Assembly (NCBI RefSeq): GCF_965227735.1
Contig: NZ_OZ245776.1
Span: 682,001 to 746,000 of the forward strand
Source: Larkinella sp965227735
GTDB taxonomy: Bacteria > Bacteroidota > Bacteroidia > Cytophagales > Spirosomataceae
DNA: 64,000 bases
Direction of reading: 5' to 3'
The position numbers and the translations under genes are program-made. Below, piece after piece: positions 35,364 to 43,464 of the stretch (the first letter of the stretch is position 1; each line of letters begins with the position of its first letter). The notes beneath the pieces were generated by a model that made no database searches, had not been told where the DNA came from, and saw nothing but the letters and a program-made list of their open reading frames with translations.

Positions 35364-36218
35364 ATGAAACAGGCTATTGCTTACTACCGCGTTTCCACGC
35401 ACCGGCAGGGACGGAGTGGATTAGGGCTGGAAGCGCAACAATTGGCCGTCGCCAACTATTGTCGGCTCAATGGCTATGAGCTTGTGAATGAAGTCGTAGA
35501 GGTTAAATCCACGCGTAAACAACAGAATAGGCTCTTACAGGCTCTGGAGCAGTGCAAAGGCTTAAAAGCTACGTTGATGGTGGCTCGGCTAGACCGCTTA
35601 GGACGCGATGTTGAAAAAATTGCCCGACTGGTCAAATCCGATGTTGAAATCGTAGTGACTGACAACCCGCATGCCACTCGGTTTACCATCCATATTTTGG
35701 CCGCGGTCGCCGAAGAACAACGGCAGCGCATTAGCGAAACCACCAAAGATGCGCTGAAAGCCGCTCGGAAACGTGGAGTTGTTCTCGGAAAACAGGGAAA
35801 GATATTGGCTACCCGAAATAAAAAGGCCGCCGAAGCATTTGCACACCAGCTTTCGCCGATGCTTCGAAAACTAAACCATCGAGGAATTACCACCGTGCGA
35901 GGCATTGCTCAGGAACTCAACAAACAAGGCATTCCCACGTTTCGCGGGGATAGCCAATGGCACCCCAGTACGGTTTACACGATTTTGAATCGACTCAAAG
36001 AAACCAAAACCATGAAAACAGAATCTGCTATGATCCCGACCAATGAATCCGACATCCTGTTCGATGATGGCTCCTTCTTTGAACAAGCATTTGGCAAGAA
36101 TGCCTTGAAGGTTTCCTCGATCAACGCTAATTGCGATTGTTCCTCTTATTATTCGACTGAAGATGATGACGCCGTTGATTCCGGTCAAATCACCGTATCT
36201 GCTGCTGAGGCCTATTGA
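35364..36218 (+). CDS. Serine recombinase (resolvase/invertase family) with an unusual C-terminal tail
   Basis: This 284-aa protein has a resolvase catalytic domain (1-140) with nucleophile Ser in AYYRVSTHRQG and the Arg-rich VARLDRLGRD. A recombinase-type HTH segment (about 165-215) ends QWHPSTVYTILNRL, where homologues usually stop. About 68 extra residues follow, beginning at an in-frame Met. They are low in Arg/Lys, acidic, and contain NCDCSSYY. That tail reads like a peptide precursor rather than part of a recombinase, and its last 56 bp overlap the start of the radical SAM gene. Two res-like sites lie directly upstream. Confidence 0.85.
   Translation: MKQAIAYYRVSTHRQGRSGLGLEAQQLAVANYCRLNGYELVNEVVEVKSTRKQQNRLLQALEQCKGLKATLMVARLDRLGRDVEKIARLVKSDVEIVVTDNPHATRFTIHILAAVAEEQRQRISETTKDALKAARKRGVVLGKQGKILATRNKKAAEAFAHQLSPMLRKLNHRGITTVRGIAQELNKQGIPTFRGDSQWHPSTVYTILNRLKETKTMKTESAMIPTNESDILFDDGSFFEQAFGKNALKVSSINANCDCSSYYSTEDDDAVDSGQITVSAAEAY
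36012..36218 (+). CDS. Candidate modified-peptide precursor in the recombinase frame
   Basis: An in-frame ATG at 36012 would give a 68-aa peptide identical to the recombinase tail. It has a leader-like helical half (ESDILFDDGSFFEQAFGK) and a core-like half with a CxC pair, Ser/Tyr-rich SSYYS, an acidic run and an Ala-rich end. Radical SAM/SPASM enzymes with a PqqD-like N-terminus act on peptides encoded next to them, and the maturase here starts inside this frame. No strong Shine-Dalgarno sequence precedes the ATG, so it may be made only as a fusion. This is an inference from architecture. Confidence 0.4.
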   Translation: MKTESAMIPTNESDILFDDGSFFEQAFGKNALKVSSINANCDCSSYYSTEDDDAVDSGQITVSAAEAY

Positions 36219-37506
36219 GCCGGGGTACTCTTATGCCGTCAATTGCGCGTATCCGCATTCGCTTCGTCTTCTCACGCAGACGCAAGCGGATATCCTGTCG
36301 GCTATTGATGGCTATTCCACGATCTCCGTGCTAAGCGACCGACTAGCCATTCCCCCGACGGTTTTAGAAGAATTTTTAAAACTCCTGGCTCAAACGGACC
36401 TCATTCGGTTTGATGCTGCGTTTCGCAAACCTGAAAAACCTACTACCCCTCAATCGCTCAATTTTTGGATTCACACCACCAACCGCTGTAATCTGGCTTG
36501 TAGCTACTGCTACATTTCGACCTTGAACACGACCGAAGGTATGCCAGATAGCACCAAACAGCAATTGTTGGAGAAGGTGGCGGAAACGGTCGTCAAGCGA
36601 AAGCTCAAGCATATCAAATTTCGGTTGGCGGGTGGCGAGCCGTTAACCCAGTTCAAATCCTGGAAAGCCTTTATCCCAATCATTCGGCAACGATTGAGTG
36701 AATTGGGCTGTCGTTTTGAAGCCTCTTTCATCACCAATCTGACTATTCTAACCGACGAAATCATCGCGTTTTGCCAGGAGCAGGCCATTGGCTTTGGCAT
36801 TTCATTGGATGGACTGGAAGCCAATCACGATGCCAGCCGACCGTTCAAACAAGGCGCGGGAAGTTTCCAACGCATCGACCGCAACTTGCGGACGTTACTG
36901 GCTCACCACATTCCGGTCATGGTCAACACCGTGGTCAGTAACCAGAACGTAAAAGGACTTCCCGATTTAACCCGCTACTTGATCGCGCTGGATGTACCGT
37001 TTCGCTATTCAATTGTCAAAGGAGAAACCATTGACGCGGAGCTTTTAGAAAACAGCCTGTTGGAATCCTATGCGATCATGCAGGAAGCCATCCAAGGCGG
37101 TTGGTCCTTCTCCTGCCGGCATCAATTCTGCGATCTTAAGCCCCAGGAGTTAGGGTTTCAGACCTGTGCCTCCGGGTTTTCCGGGGGAGCTATCTATGTC
37201 GATGGGACCCTGAATTATTGCCATGTCCACTTCGGCGATGCACGTCAAGCATCCCACTCAATATTCAACCCCGATTTAGATCTGGTAGATATGATCGAGC
37301 AGGGCAGTCACGAAGAAGACAACCGGTCGAAGGATTGTCAGGCTTGCCGCTACAGTGCGGTTTGTACCAGCGGTTGCCCGGTTTACCGGGTGAATGGGAA
37401 AGACCCGCAATGCAGTCTGTATCACCGCATCATTCCGCTCTTATATGACTTGCAAGCCCAGGAACGGTTGAAATCCCTGCGGGATTTAAAACCCGTTAAC
37501 CCCTGA
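36163..37506 (+). CDS. Radical SAM/SPASM peptide-modifying enzyme
   Basis: This 447-aa protein begins with a PqqD/RRE-like winged-helix region (residues 8-85, SPYLLLRPIE to LIRFD) that would bind a leader peptide. The radical SAM barrel has the 4Fe-4S motif C109-NLA-C113-SY-C116, the GGEP motif and AIGFGISLDG. A SPASM domain at the C-terminus (about 325-425) has many Cys (CRHQFCDL, TCASGFSGG, DCQACRYSAVCTSGCPVYR). Enzymes of this build install thioethers, C-C or C-O links in ribosomally made peptides. No Met occurs between 36166 and the conserved N-terminal region, so the 53-56 bp overlap with the recombinase frame is real. Confidence 0.85.
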   Translation: MMTPLIPVKSPYLLLRPIEPGYSYAVNCAYPHSLRLLTQTQADILSAIDGYSTISVLSDRLAIPPTVLEEFLKLLAQTDLIRFDAAFRKPEKPTTPQSLNFWIHTTNRCNLACSYCYISTLNTTEGMPDSTKQQLLEKVAETVVKRKLKHIKFRLAGGEPLTQFKSWKAFIPIIRQRLSELGCRFEASFITNLTILTDEIIAFCQEQAIGFGISLDGLEANHDASRPFKQGAGSFQRIDRNLRTLLAHHIPVMVNTVVSNQNVKGLPDLTRYLIALDVPFRYSIVKGETIDAELLENSLLESYAIMQEAIQGGWSFSCRHQFCDLKPQELGFQTCASGFSGGAIYVDGTLNYCHVHFGDARQASHSIFNPDLDLVDMIEQGSHEEDNRSKDCQACRYSAVCTSGCPVYRVNGKDPQCSLYHRIIPLLYDLQAQERLKSLRDLKPVNP

Positions 37507-37543
37507 TCGGTATCCTCTTTTCAGACAGGAAAGGCTGGACTGA

Positions 37544-38035
37544 ATGACAGGGTATATTGCGGTGCTGGTTTCGTGGCTTGCCTTATTAGCCACGCTTTAT
37601 CAATTACGCCTTCAGCGAACGCACAACGAAAAATCACTCCAACCCTTAGGGCAAATTGATCTGGAGGATCGACAGGGCCATCTCTTCATTCATGTCACGA
37701 ACAACGGCATGGGCCCGATGATTATCGAGAAACTCCTTTTTTGGAAGGATGGTAAGATGCATACCACGATAGAAGCCTGTTTGGATCTGGCTCCCCAATC
37801 CTATACGGCCATTGGCGTGAATGAATCCGTGCGAAAAGTGATTTTGCCCAATGGCCGGTTGGTCATTTTTGAAACCCGCTTTGAAAACGGGGAAGAAGAC
37901 CCGCATCGGGTCCGACAGCAACTCAGCCCCATTCGTTTGCAGGTTGCGTTCCGCGACATCTACGGCAACAAGACGACAATCGAGCGCGACTTTCAATGGT
38001 TCGCCAGATATGAAATGAAAGAGGGACAGCAGTAA
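37544..38035 (+). CDS. Membrane-anchored protein, paralogue of the gene at 39948
   Basis: This 163-aa protein has an N-terminal transmembrane helix (YIAVLVSWLALLATLYQL) and a soluble beta-rich domain containing TNNGMGPMIIEKLLF and IEKLLFWKDGK. Together with the 39948 gene it shares identical blocks KSLQPLGQIDLEDRQGH and TNNGMGPMII. The fold resembles small Ig-like domains of unknown function found behind one membrane helix. It lies 38 bp after the radical SAM gene on the same strand and may be co-transcribed with it. Function is unknown. Confidence 0.7.
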   Translation: MTGYIAVLVSWLALLATLYQLRLQRTHNEKSLQPLGQIDLEDRQGHLFIHVTNNGMGPMIIEKLLFWKDGKMHTTIEACLDLAPQSYTAIGVNESVRKVILPNGRLVIFETRFENGEEDPHRVRQQLSPIRLQVAFRDIYGNKTTIERDFQWFARYEMKEGQQ

Positions 38036-38110
38036 GGGCTATTTTGGTGACGATTCATCGCTCATTAGAGCAGATATTTTAATGATTGTCCTGACATTAT
38101 GAATAGATTT

Positions 38111-38204
38111 GACACGAAAAACTAATTATGGTACAACACAAAAAACTAATTTTAGTACGACATAAAAAACTAATTTTGGTCCAGCATGAAAAACGAATAG
38201 AAGG
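38111..38204. repeat. Four tandem 24-bp repeats upstream of the Fic gene
   Basis: Units begin at 38111, 38135, 38159 and 38183 (the last partial), each with the core AAAAACTAATTTTGGTAC or a close variant. Inside most units ACTAA and TTAGT/TTGGT form a short inverted pair. The array ends just before the Fic ATG at 38210. It looks like a multi-site operator, possibly read by the AbiEi-like wHTH of the Fic protein itself. Confidence 0.75.
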
Positions 38205-38209
38205 ACGTT

Positions 38210-39742
38210 ATGGCAACTCCGACGGAAAAACTGGCTCAATCGCTTGAAGCGTTGCACACTCTACAACAAACCGAAAAGACAGTTGCCATTCGAAGCACCG
38301 ATTTGACCCGGACCCACAGGGAACGGCTGCTTAAACATGGCTTTTTGAAAGAGGTCATAAAAGGCTGGTACATTGTGTCCCGGCCCGATGAACGGCCCGG
38401 TGACACGACCGGTTGGTATGCGTCTTTCTGGCAATTTTGCGCGTCCTACCTTCAGGAGCGTTTTGAAAAGCAGTGGGTACTTTCGCCCGAGCAGTCGTTA
38501 TCCCTGCACAGCGGCAATTGGGTAGTCCCGGGACAACTGCTAGTCCGGTCTCCCGAGGCCAACAATAATGCCATCAGGCTTCTGTTTGGCACCTCGCTGT
38601 TTGATATACAGGCTACTTTACCCGCCGATGACGAAATCGAAATCAAAGAAGGGCTGCGAATTTACTCTTTAGCGGCTGCGCTGGTGTTCTGTTCACCGGT
38701 TTATTTTACGCGCTCGGCGATGGATGCTCGCAATGTCTTATCTCTGGTGCGGGATGCGTCCGATTTGTTGGCAATCCTGCTGCGGGGAGGGCACACGGTG
38801 GTGGCCGGACGACTGGCTGGTGCCTTTCGTAACCTGGGCAATGACCGCCTAGCCGATGATTTAATCCAGACAATGCGATTGGCCGGATATGATGTCCGGG
38901 AAGAAGATCCCTTCACCTCAAAGCTGCCCACGATTTTATCGTTTCGGGAAACTTCGCCATATGTGAACCGGATTCGGTTGATGTGGCAGAGCATGCGTGA
39001 AAACATCCTGGAACATTTTCCGGCGGCTCCGGGACTGCCGCCGGACACCGATGCGTACCTCAAACAGGTGGACGATGCCTTTGTAACGGATGCGTATAAC
39101 TCGCTTTCGATTGAAGGCTATCAAGTTACTCCAGCCTTGATCGAGCGCGTGCGCCAAGGGCAATGGAATCCCGATCAGGTAGAATCCGATCAAGATCAAA
39201 AGAATGCGCTGGCGGCCCGAGGCTATTGGCAAGCCCACCAGGCCGTCAAACAAACAATTCAGGCTATTTTACAAGGTCAAAACGCCGGGGAAGCGGTCGA
39301 AAATGACCACCGCACCTGGTATCGGGAATTATTTGCTCCGAGCGTCAGCATTGGCCTGTTAAAGGCCAGTGATCTGGCGGGTTATCGCAATGGGCAAGTG
39401 TATATCCGGGGCTCCAAACATGTGCCGCTGAACCGGGATGCAGTGCGGGATACAATGCCGGTGTTTTTTGAATTACTTCAGGCCGAACCGGAACCGGCTG
39501 TTCGGGTGGTGTTGGGGCATTTTATTTTTGTCTACATTCATCCGTACATGGACGGCAACGGACGAATTGGGCGTTTTTTGATGAATGTAATGCTGGCTTC
39601 GGGCGGTTATCCCTGGACGATTATCCCCTTAAGTGATCGGAGCCGCTATATGCAAGCCCTGGAAAAGGCCAGTGCGGAACAGGAAATTACCGATTTTGCG
39701 GCTTTTCTAGCCGATCTGGTCAGAAAAAGCGAAACGAAATAA
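38210..39742 (+). CDS. Fic-domain AMP-transferase with AbiEi-like N-terminus
   Basis: This 510-aa protein starts with a winged-helix region resembling the AbiEi antitoxin N-terminal domain (about 1-190, TDLTRTHRERLLKHGFLKEV, GWYIVSRP). The Fic domain (about 270-490) has the active-site loop HPYMDGNGRIGR with catalytic His444. The inhibitory motif SLSIEG lies upstream at 298-303, placing it in class II, where the inhibitor helix precedes the Fic core. Fic enzymes transfer AMP from ATP to Tyr, Ser or Thr side chains of target proteins. The DNA-binding front end and the repeat array before the gene suggest autoregulation. It lies between two paralogous membrane-anchored proteins. Confidence 0.88.
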   Translation: MATPTEKLAQSLEALHTLQQTEKTVAIRSTDLTRTHRERLLKHGFLKEVIKGWYIVSRPDERPGDTTGWYASFWQFCASYLQERFEKQWVLSPEQSLSLHSGNWVVPGQLLVRSPEANNNAIRLLFGTSLFDIQATLPADDEIEIKEGLRIYSLAAALVFCSPVYFTRSAMDARNVLSLVRDASDLLAILLRGGHTVVAGRLAGAFRNLGNDRLADDLIQTMRLAGYDVREEDPFTSKLPTILSFRETSPYVNRIRLMWQSMRENILEHFPAAPGLPPDTDAYLKQVDDAFVTDAYNSLSIEGYQVTPALIERVRQGQWNPDQVESDQDQKNALAARGYWQAHQAVKQTIQAILQGQNAGEAVENDHRTWYRELFAPSVSIGLLKASDLAGYRNGQVYIRGSKHVPLNRDAVRDTMPVFFELLQAEPEPAVRVVLGHFIFVYIHPYMDGNGRIGRFLMNVMLASGGYPWTIIPLSDRSRYMQALEKASAEQEITDFAAFLADLVRKSETK

Positions 39743-39947
39743 AACGGATTTATTGGGCTGGTTCAGTAGTAGTCAATCGTACCATACCGGTTATAACGTA
39801 TAGATTTTTTCATTCCGATATAATTGATGTCAGACTAACCAACGATTGAGCTAACGTAAAAATGACTTTCGTTGCCTAGAAAATAGTTGCATAATGCAAC
39901 TTATTCCAGGCTTATTAATTCATCAGTGTGAACGTGGAGGAGGGGCA

Positions 39948-40421
39948 ATGCTGGGGTATATTTCGATACTGATTTCGTGGCTCGCCTTGTCTGCAACGTT
40001 CTATCAATTACACCTGCAACGAACGCACAACGGAAAATCGCTCCAACCATTAGGGCAAATCGATCTGGAGGATCGACAGGGCCATATTTATGTTCGCATA
40101 ACGAATAATGGCATGGGGCCGATGATCATCGACAAACTCATTTTTATCAAAGACGGCAAGCAATACATGACAATTGTAGATTGCATGGAACTCAGTGCAC
40201 GGTCTTATACCCAAATTGGTGTTAGCGAGTCCATACAGAAAGTCGTTTTGCCCCATTCCCATTTGACTGTCTTCGAAACCAGAGTTGAAGAACAGGATAG
40301 TGAGGATCAGGTTCAGCAGATTAGACAGCAGCTAAGCTCTATTGCATTGAAAGTAGAATTCCGCGATATATATGCCAACAAAACTACCGTGGAGCGTGCC
40401 TTTCATTGGTTTTCCCGGTAA
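39948..40421 (+). CDS. Membrane-anchored protein, paralogue of the gene at 37544
   Basis: This protein is 157 aa from the ATG at 39948, which follows a GGAGGAGG Shine-Dalgarno sequence; an ATG 54 bp upstream is less likely. It aligns end to end with the 37544 protein: membrane helix ISILISWLALSATFYQL, then KSLQPLGQIDLEDRQGH, TNNGMGPMII and FRDIYANKTT. The two copies flank the Fic gene, so the duplication may have arisen with the insertion of fic, or the three genes may form one module. No enzymatic motif is visible. Confidence 0.7.
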   Translation: MLGYISILISWLALSATFYQLHLQRTHNGKSLQPLGQIDLEDRQGHIYVRITNNGMGPMIIDKLIFIKDGKQYMTIVDCMELSARSYTQIGVSESIQKVVLPHSHLTVFETRVEEQDSEDQVQQIRQQLSSIALKVEFRDIYANKTTVERAFHWFSR

Positions 40422-40570
40422 CCTCCAAAAGAGATATTAAGCAAGAATCCGCAATCGGAAATAAGTAGACTCGCAATTGTAAGCTTCCCGTTGAGGCTGT
40501 AATTAGTTAATATGGAATCAGATTGGCAGGCTCGAAAATCATCTCCACTAAAACTGTCAAGAATTACAAA

Positions 40571-41083
40571 TCAATTTAGGGTACTTCTGTCAGATGCATT
40601 TAAATGTTGGTCCACGATATCTCTAATCGTTAGAAACAGCTTTTCTGCAGCCACTGAAGCAGTTTCAATGTTAAATTTTATTCCTAGCCAATCGTATGTT
40701 GTCCCATCCCATACAGCTACTTCCAATTGTTGCCTCTCAATCCAGGTATGTTTACCATTATCTTGGGCATAATCATCAATATGTTCTAGAACGTCACGCA
40801 TATGAGTAAGGTTTGGTACCGCATTTTCGAAGTCTGTGATAGCACGCCTAATGACTTTTTTAACAGATGGCGCTTTAGTGGCTATCTCTGCGGATTTACG
40901 CAGTCTCATGAGAGCGGTAATAAAAAATTGAAAATCCGCCAAAACGCGAAACATAAAGTTTCCATCTTCCGGCTCCTCTATTCGCATACGTCTGTACTGT
41001 AAAACGACTAGGAAGCTGGCAGTGGTGCAAAGCCGCTTGGCTCTTTCAAGAGTAGATATCTCAGTAGGTTTAGTGATATTCAT
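40571..41083 (-). CDS. Unrecognised helical protein with a HEPN-like RxxxxH motif
   Basis: This 170-aa, mostly helical protein contains MRDVLEHIDDYAQ, where R-DVLE-H has the RX4-6H spacing of HEPN ribonucleases, followed by a short acidic turn. The rest has no recognised domain. HEPN proteins are often toxin or RNase components of defence loci, which fits this island, but one motif is not enough to assign activity. It is divergent from the GTPase operon at 41217 and could share its promoter region. Confidence 0.45.
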   Translation of the reverse strand: MNITKPTEISTLERAKRLCTTASFLVVLQYRRMRIEEPEDGNFMFRVLADFQFFITALMRLRKSAEIATKAPSVKKVIRRAITDFENAVPNLTHMRDVLEHIDDYAQDNGKHTWIERQQLEVAVWDGTTYDWLGIKFNIETASVAAEKLFLTIRDIVDQHLNASDRSTLN

Positions 41084-41216
41084 TTAGGCAATTGTAATGT
41101 AAATCAGCAGCATATTAGTTTTATCAGAATGGCAAGTTTTTTAGCCCCTATGTTAAGTTAAAATTCCGATATTTGGAACTATATGTTTATTCAATTCATA
41201 AATACTAAGTTGCTTT

Positions 41217-42494
41217 ATGGCTTTTAAATATTTACAGTTGTTTCTGGACGCACGGCTTTTTACCATCGCTGAAGAAAATTCAAATTATCAGTTTTTAACA
41301 GCGACCATTCCTCTTTTTGAAAAAGCGATCTCTAAAAATAAAAGTAAGATCATCGCTGCAACCTTAGTAGCTCTGGATCAACACATTCCTCAGGATGAGC
41401 CTATCCTTGATGAAGTGGAAGAATTATTAAAAAAGAAATGGCCTTTGGTTCGTAACAAATATACAGATAGGCCATCTACCTTATTAAGGGCGATAATTCT
41501 GGAATCGTTATACAATCTGAGGCAGGAAAACAAAGTCACCGCAAATTTGATATGGCTTACCGGCAGCAATTTTTTCCCTTTTGTTAGCGCAAGTAATGAA
41601 ACGCCAATCTTGCAAGAATGGCTTAGGGAAGCCGGAGAGCTAGCGGAAAGCAATGCCACATCAGAATGGGAACTGAGCACCAATATTAAAGCCATTAATA
41701 TTCCTGAATTTACATTGGGAAAAATATCGCTTCCGAATGTTAAATTCGAAAAAGAAGCATTGAAGAAAGGATTGGGCGAGGCTGTGATGAACGGCGAGCA
41801 ACAAATACAAATTGTTAACCAGGGTTATAGTAATGCCCACAGTAAATTACGACAGGAATGGGCCACAGAATTTTCAACTAAAGCTGCTGAAAGTTTTTTT
41901 ACTGTTTTTTCAAACGCGTACACCACCTTAACGGCCTCCTTGAACGCGATGAATATCGACAAGCCGATCAATGAATTTTTCACCAGTTTTAAAAATGACT
42001 TAGCAAATACCTTAGAAAGTTCTTTGAAATCAGGTGAAAAGCTGCGGCTAAGGAGTCAAATTCTATGGTGGAAAGAAGCCTTATATTCTGCCTCCAATCA
42101 AAAGAGTTACCGTGACATGGACGCAGCTCAGGTTTCACTAGCAATGGCTATTGATCTGGCAGCAAGTACCCAGGCTGTTTACCCAATAAGTATCGATTAC
42201 ATTTTAAAGGAGACGGTATTGTCATGCCTTGGTACCGATGAGACCGATAGAAGCATAGCCAAGGTATTAAGCGAACTGATAGACGCTTCCAGCAAAATGC
42301 CAAACAGTATTGATCTACCAGAACGGGGACGCGTTTCGTTTGGTGCATTTGTAGTTGGGATGGTTTCAAAAAAAATTACTCCTGATGAGTTGTTAGCTAG
42401 AACTGGCATTTCTCCCGAATTAAAAATCAGTTATAGGCAACTGGCAACGCTACTCTTTCATGATATTCAGGCATCTCAAATCAACATAAAATAA
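41217..42494 (+). CDS. GASH-like helical protein, first gene of the double-GTPase operon
   Basis: This 425-aa protein is almost entirely alpha-helical, with no membrane segment or catalytic motif. It matches the description of GTPase-associated system helical (GASH) proteins, which occur only beside double-GTPase modules. It begins FKYLQLFLDARLFTIAEENSNYQFL and later has MAIDLAASTQAVYPISIDYIL. The assignment rests on the neighbouring genes as well as on overall character. It ends TAATG, with its stop sharing a base with the start of the next gene, so translation is coupled. It probably scaffolds the GTPases. Confidence 0.7.
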   Translation: MAFKYLQLFLDARLFTIAEENSNYQFLTATIPLFEKAISKNKSKIIAATLVALDQHIPQDEPILDEVEELLKKKWPLVRNKYTDRPSTLLRAIILESLYNLRQENKVTANLIWLTGSNFFPFVSASNETPILQEWLREAGELAESNATSEWELSTNIKAINIPEFTLGKISLPNVKFEKEALKKGLGEAVMNGEQQIQIVNQGYSNAHSKLRQEWATEFSTKAAESFFTVFSNAYTTLTASLNAMNIDKPINEFFTSFKNDLANTLESSLKSGEKLRLRSQILWWKEALYSASNQKSYRDMDAAQVSLAMAIDLAASTQAVYPISIDYILKETVLSCLGTDETDRSIAKVLSELIDASSKMPNSIDLPERGRVSFGAFVVGMVSKKITPDELLARTGISPELKISYRQLATLLFHDIQASQINIK

Positions 42495-43459
42495 TGAAGG
42501 ACTGCCAACAAGAAGATTGTATGCCGGAAATTATGGGTTGTATGCATGGCTATCCCCTAAAAGCGATCAACAAATGTAAATTTTATAATCCGGAGCGAAC
42601 ACAAAAAGATAAACCGGAAAAAATGCAGGAAACCGCCCAACTCATACCATGGGCCGGTGTTAGCCTGGGACAACGAGACATTGCTGACTTGGCCGCCAGC
42701 CGCTCCCTTTCTGTATTCGGCATTATTGGCGTTCAAAATTCGGGTAAGACGACTTTATTAACCGTTCTATACTGCTTGTTAAGGCAAGGTCATAAAATTA
42801 GGAATTACCGTTTCGCTGGTTCGCTAACCCTTCCTGCTTGGGAAACCTTGGCCTATTATATGACTTGGAAAGCCGGAAACCACATTACTTTTCCACCCCA
42901 TACACCCGGTACAGTTGGTCGGATCCCAGGTCTTTTACACCTAGCCTTAAAAAACGAAAAGGGGAATCTACGAGATATCTTGATTACCGATGCCAAAGGA
43001 GAATGGTTTAAAGATTGGGCGGTAAATGAGGGAGCAGAAACCGCTCAATCACCGAACTGGATTCACCAGTACAGCAGTGCCTTCGCTTTGGTTGCGGATT
43101 GTGATGAGCTTTCTGGTTCAAATAGAGGTACAGCACGGGATGAGATTAAAGACCTGTTTAATAGACTTGTCAATAAGCTGAATAATCGACCTGTCGTGCT
43201 GGCTTGGACAAAATCGGATATTCCAGTTCGCCCGGCAATGAGAGAAAATCTACTTGACCATTTGCAAATAAACGGTACTCCCATTCCAGATTTTAAAGTC
43301 AGCGCCTATAAAAATGCGAGGCAGCCCACGGATTTTTGGCAACAGCAAGTTCTATCGCTGTTCGCCTACCTGCTGGCAGCAACAGAAGGTAAATTAGTTG
43401 ACTTGCCGGTCATTGGTCTGCGTCAACCAAAAGACCTGTTCCTTTCTATAAGAACGTAG
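42494..43459 (+). CDS. TRAFAC-type GTPase, first of a double-GTPase pair
   Basis: This 321-aa protein has a Cys-rich N-terminus (about 4-30, CQQEDCMPEIMGCMHG) that could bind zinc, followed by a GTPase domain. G1 is GVQNSGKTT at about residue 78, the G3-like DAKGE at about 165, and G4 is AWTKSD at about 237. The Cys-rich lead-in and the partner GTPase next door match the double-GTPase families of the Kaur/Burroughs/Aravind conflict systems. Six bases separate it from the next gene. It would act as a switch whose state is set by the GAP1-like protein. Confidence 0.8.
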   Translation: MKDCQQEDCMPEIMGCMHGYPLKAINKCKFYNPERTQKDKPEKMQETAQLIPWAGVSLGQRDIADLAASRSLSVFGIIGVQNSGKTTLLTVLYCLLRQGHKIRNYRFAGSLTLPAWETLAYYMTWKAGNHITFPPHTPGTVGRIPGLLHLALKNEKGNLRDILITDAKGEWFKDWAVNEGAETAQSPNWIHQYSSAFALVADCDELSGSNRGTARDEIKDLFNRLVNKLNNRPVVLAWTKSDIPVRPAMRENLLDHLQINGTPIPDFKVSAYKNARQPTDFWQQQVLSLFAYLLAATEGKLVDLPVIGLRQPKDLFLSIRT

Positions 43460-43464
43460 TCAGT

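Noticed and set aside
36163..36218. Frameshift fusing recombinase and radical SAM genes
   Set aside because: Both frames are intact and the radical SAM protein has its own start and a complete N-terminal domain; a true overlap fits better.
38111..38204. Short CRISPR array
   Set aside because: The 24-bp units are directly adjacent with no unique spacers, and no cas gene is in the window.
40512..40772. Plus-strand 86-codon frame
   Set aside because: It is mostly antisense to the better supported gene at 40571-41083.
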